Made by a program: the position numbers and the translations under genes. A model generated the notes under the pieces. The model worked only from the letters and a program-made list of their open reading frames with translations. It ran no database searches and was not told where the DNA came from. From JBLKSS01 sp047607725 (GTDB lineage Bacteria > Pseudomonadota > Gammaproteobacteria > Enterobacterales > Enterobacteriaceae), in the NCBI RefSeq assembly GCF_047607725.1, contig NZ_JBLKSS010000129.1, positions 1-25,726 of the forward strand: 25,726 nucleotides of DNA. Reading direction: 5' to 3'. The first letter of the stretch is position 1, and each line of letters begins with the position of its first letter. Positions 24,031 through 25,726 of this stretch are shown here, one piece after another.

Positions 24031-24093
24031 AGCCAAAACGTGCGATAAATGGCAGGCTACTTTTGTTTCCATCAGTGCAACGAAATTACACTG

Positions 24094-24684
24094 TTATTTT
24101 TCATCGGAAGCACTTTGGTTTGTTCGAGTGGTACGATCAACGTGACAATATTTATAGATGCTGGTCAATGAAACGCCATACAGTAATGCAAGCTGTTTTC
24201 TACTATGACCGGACTCAAGTAATTTTTTAGCCTGCTCTTGCTGTGCAGAAGATAATGAGCAAGGTCTACCGCCGATACGTCCTCTGCTTCTCGCTGCTAC
24301 CAAACCTGCCTGAGTACGCTCAACAATCAACTCCCGCTCCATTTGCGCCAACGCACTCATCACATGAAAGAAAAAACGACAGGCTGACGAAGAGGTGTCG
24401 ATAGAATCAGTCAAACTATAAAAATGAATGCCTTCATCTTCAAGTTTGGATATTAAAGTAATCAAATGTTTAATGCTACGACCCAACCTATCCAGCTTCC
24501 AGACCACCAAAGTGTCACCCGATTTTAATGCGTTTAATGCACGTTTTAAGCCGGGTCTCTGGTCGACTTTTCCGCTTATTTTATCCTCAAAAATCTGGTC
24601 ACAATTTGCACAAATGAGTGATTTTCGCTATAAATCGGTGTTTTGGTCATTTTTTGACACCCTCATATAGCCTATTTTTGCCAT
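24094..24684 (-). pseudogene. Gin/Pin/Cin-type DNA invertase (serine recombinase) with one amber codon
   Basis: Serine invertases flip tail-fibre gene segments between crossover sites. From ATG 24684, preceded by AAAGGG, the frame reads MAKIGYMRVSKNDQNTDL, then TAG at 24630-24628 where Gin has Gln, then RKSLICANCDQIFEDKISGK, LVVWKLDRLGRSIKHLI, FYSLTDSIDTSSSA, MERELIVERTQAGLVAARSR and a C-terminal HTH (QLALLYGVSLTSIYKY). The catalytic Ser is Ser10 in RVS, ahead of the stop. Read-through length is 196, close to Gin (193). No other defect is seen. Restart at a later codon would give a protein lacking the catalytic Ser. The start lies about 72 bp from a crossover site, as in Mu-type modules. Confidence 0.88.
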
Positions 24685-24756
24685 TTTCGCCCTTTCTTCG
24701 CCTTCTGAAAGCCTTGTCATCGCTGGTTTTGGTCAAAATTTTAGCCAAATTCACGA

Positions 24757-24782
24757 TTTAAGAAAACCTTGGTTTATTGGAA
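24757..24782. other. 26-bp DNA-invertase crossover site (gix/pix/hix type)
   Basis: TTTAAGAAAACC - TT - GGTTTATTGGAA has the 12-2-12 layout and AAACC-NN-GGTTT core of Din-family crossover sites. Its right half encodes NLGLLE in the tail-fibre frame, as gix does (NLGL) in phage Mu gene S. The left half puts a TAA in that frame, as expected for a silent copy. Confidence 0.75.
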
Positions 24783-25240
24783 ACGATAGATTGTGCAAAA
24801 AACGCACTGAATAAACGTATGGGGGGAACCGTCAACGGAGGTGTCACTTTTGGGCAAAATTTAACCGTTTCATGGGGCGGAAGAACCGCTGTTTATCATG
24901 AAAATGGTGATGTGACAGGCCCAGTCTGGGGTGGTGCTCTTTGAGCGCTTGGATTACCGCACGTGCAAATGAAGCGCAAAGCAATGCTTGGCAACATGCT
25001 GATCATGTAACAAATGGCCGTGCTACCTGGGATTATATCAATACCACGTTCGTAAAAGATATTCGATTGGGGCATATGCAAGAGTTTCAGATATGGAAGG
25101 GACCGGAACCAGCAGATGAGCCTCATTATGTGATTACTGGTGTGTATAACGGTAATGGTGATGCTTATGTGGATTACATTCAGCGCCGTCTCATACAAAA
25201 AAACATTAACGGTAACTGGATAAATGTGTGGTTTATGTGA
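24762..25240 (+). pseudogene. Phage tail fibre, variable C-terminal segment, frameshifted
   Basis: The frame opens directly at the crossover site (ENLGLLETIDCAKNALNK), continues GTVNGGVTFGQNLTVSWGGR and stops at TGA 24942-24944 after VWGGAL. The rest lies in another frame from 24941 (SAWITARANEAQSNAWQHAD, then YVDYIQRRLIQKNINGNWIN) to TGA 25238-25240. A two-base insertion in the CTTTG stretch, or a one-base loss, explains the break. It is the variable end of a Mu/P1-like tail fibre, responsible for receptor recognition. It has no start of its own and would need inversion to join a constant N-terminal part, which is not in the window. Confidence 0.78.
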
Positions 25241-25695
25241 TGAAAAATATTAAAAATTTCAAACGCTATCACCCTGATGCTGTCGATAAAAAATGCTTAG
25301 AACAGGCTGTTGGGGCGATTTTTCTTATCTCGGAAGACGGTCAGGACTGGTATGAGAGCCAGAAGTTATTTCAGCCCGATACGATGAAAGTCGAGTATGA
25401 AGCCAACGGCATCATACGCTCAATGGGCTACGATATCAGTGGCTTCTGTCCCGAGGGGTGCAGCATGGCAGAAGTTTCAAAATGGCCCGATGAAGCAGCA
25501 CCTAACCGAAAATGGTGTTTTATCGATGGTGAGGTTGTTCCACGTGTTTATACAGCAGATGAACTTAGGGGTGCAAATTCCGACGTATCCGATCATCTGT
25601 TCCGGCGACATCCGATCAGTTATTCCGATATTTTCCGATCACCCATTCCAGTGATATTCGATCACGTGTTCGCTCATCTTCTGACTCGGTTTTAG
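25240..25695 (+). pseudogene. Tail-fibre assembly protein (Tfa), truncated by an IS end
   Basis: Tfa proteins are chaperones that fold or attach the matching tail fibre. ATG 25240 overlaps the tail-fibre stop codon (TGATG), indicating translational coupling. The family match is MKNIKNFKRYHPDAVDKKCL, LISEDGQDWYESQKLFQPDT and PEGCSMAEVSKWP, with KWCFIDGEVVPRVYTADEL near residues 92-112. After that point (about 25570) the reading frame enters a 23-bp repeat array of an insertion sequence and the final 40 or so residues are unrelated to Tfa. Loss of only the C-terminal tail may leave some activity, but the partner fibre is broken too. Confidence 0.8.
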
Positions 25696-25726
25696 TCTAT
25701 TTTTCCTGTGCTGGCTACTCCTTGCT
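25577..25726. mobile_element. Left end of a putative IS21-family element with 23-bp repeats
   Basis: Four imperfect 23-bp units start at 25589, 25612, 25635 and 25658. Each begins CCGATCA (the last TCGATCA) and most carry TTCC in the middle. Multiple spaced terminal repeats are typical of IS21-family transposase-binding ends. The insertion boundary lies between about 25570 and 25589, inside the Tfa gene. The transposase genes would be to the right of the window. The family call is an inference. Confidence 0.5.

Noticed and set aside
24094..24510. A 5'-truncated invertase lacking the catalytic serine
   Set aside because: Translating further upstream shows the missing N-terminus in the same frame behind one TAG codon, so the gene is full length with a nonsense change.
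24896..25198. Minus-strand open frame of 100 codons
   Set aside because: It is antisense to the tail-fibre segment, which has family matches on the plus strand.
1..25726. CRISPR array
   Set aside because: The only regular array is the four 23-bp units at 25589-25680, with no spacers between repeats, which fits an IS end instead.

Overview
The window is a chromosomal segment of an enterobacterium (Gammaproteobacteria). Gene order follows the Escherichia coli stretch thrW-proA-proB-crl-frsA-gpt-pepD ... dinB ... yafK-yafJ-gmhA ... yafV ... aspV-dnaQ-rnhA-yafS-gloB-mltD ... yafD. It differs in having many recently broken genes (crl, yafK, yafJ, ybdL, yafV, mltD and others), lost neighbours (no phoE between crl and proB, no fadE beside gmhA) and insertion-sequence debris. 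That combination of Enterobacterales backbone, small lesions and IS remnants suggests a Sodalis-like insect symbiont in an early stage of genome decay. The organism assignment is an inference.

Positions 1-2474 are an island-like region at the 3' end of a tRNA-Thr(CGU) gene, the thrW position, a known integration hot spot. It holds two diverged direct copies of one module: the 3' end of a LuxR-type regulator gene, a terminator, a decayed minus-strand reading frame and a copy of the tRNA 3' half. One regulator is complete (1250-1945). The other is cut by an IS66-family element whose right end is at position 140. The resident tRNA gene has two unusual changes in its 3' part.

Positions 2475-14099 carry the backbone: proBA (proline synthesis), a frameshifted crl, frsA, gpt, pepD, dinB under a clear LexA box, yafK with one amber codon, yafJ with two lesions, gmhA (heptose synthesis) and a YceI-like periplasmic protein. 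Positions 14184-15955 hold ybdL and yafV, which belong to one methionine-salvage route and are both broken. A lone intact puuE-type allantoinase gene follows, then tRNA-Asp with its own promoter and terminator.

Positions 17722-23002 hold dnaQ and rnhA (divergent), yafS and gloB (divergent), a mltD pseudogene and yafD. From 23407 to the end the DNA is accessory. It contains a frameshifted N-terminal remnant resembling CarA (carbapenam synthetase), then part of a phage tail-fibre inversion module: a Gin/Pin-type invertase with one amber codon, a 26-bp crossover site, a silent variable tail-fibre segment and a tail-fibre assembly gene. That gene is cut by a 23-bp repeat array typical of an IS21-family end.
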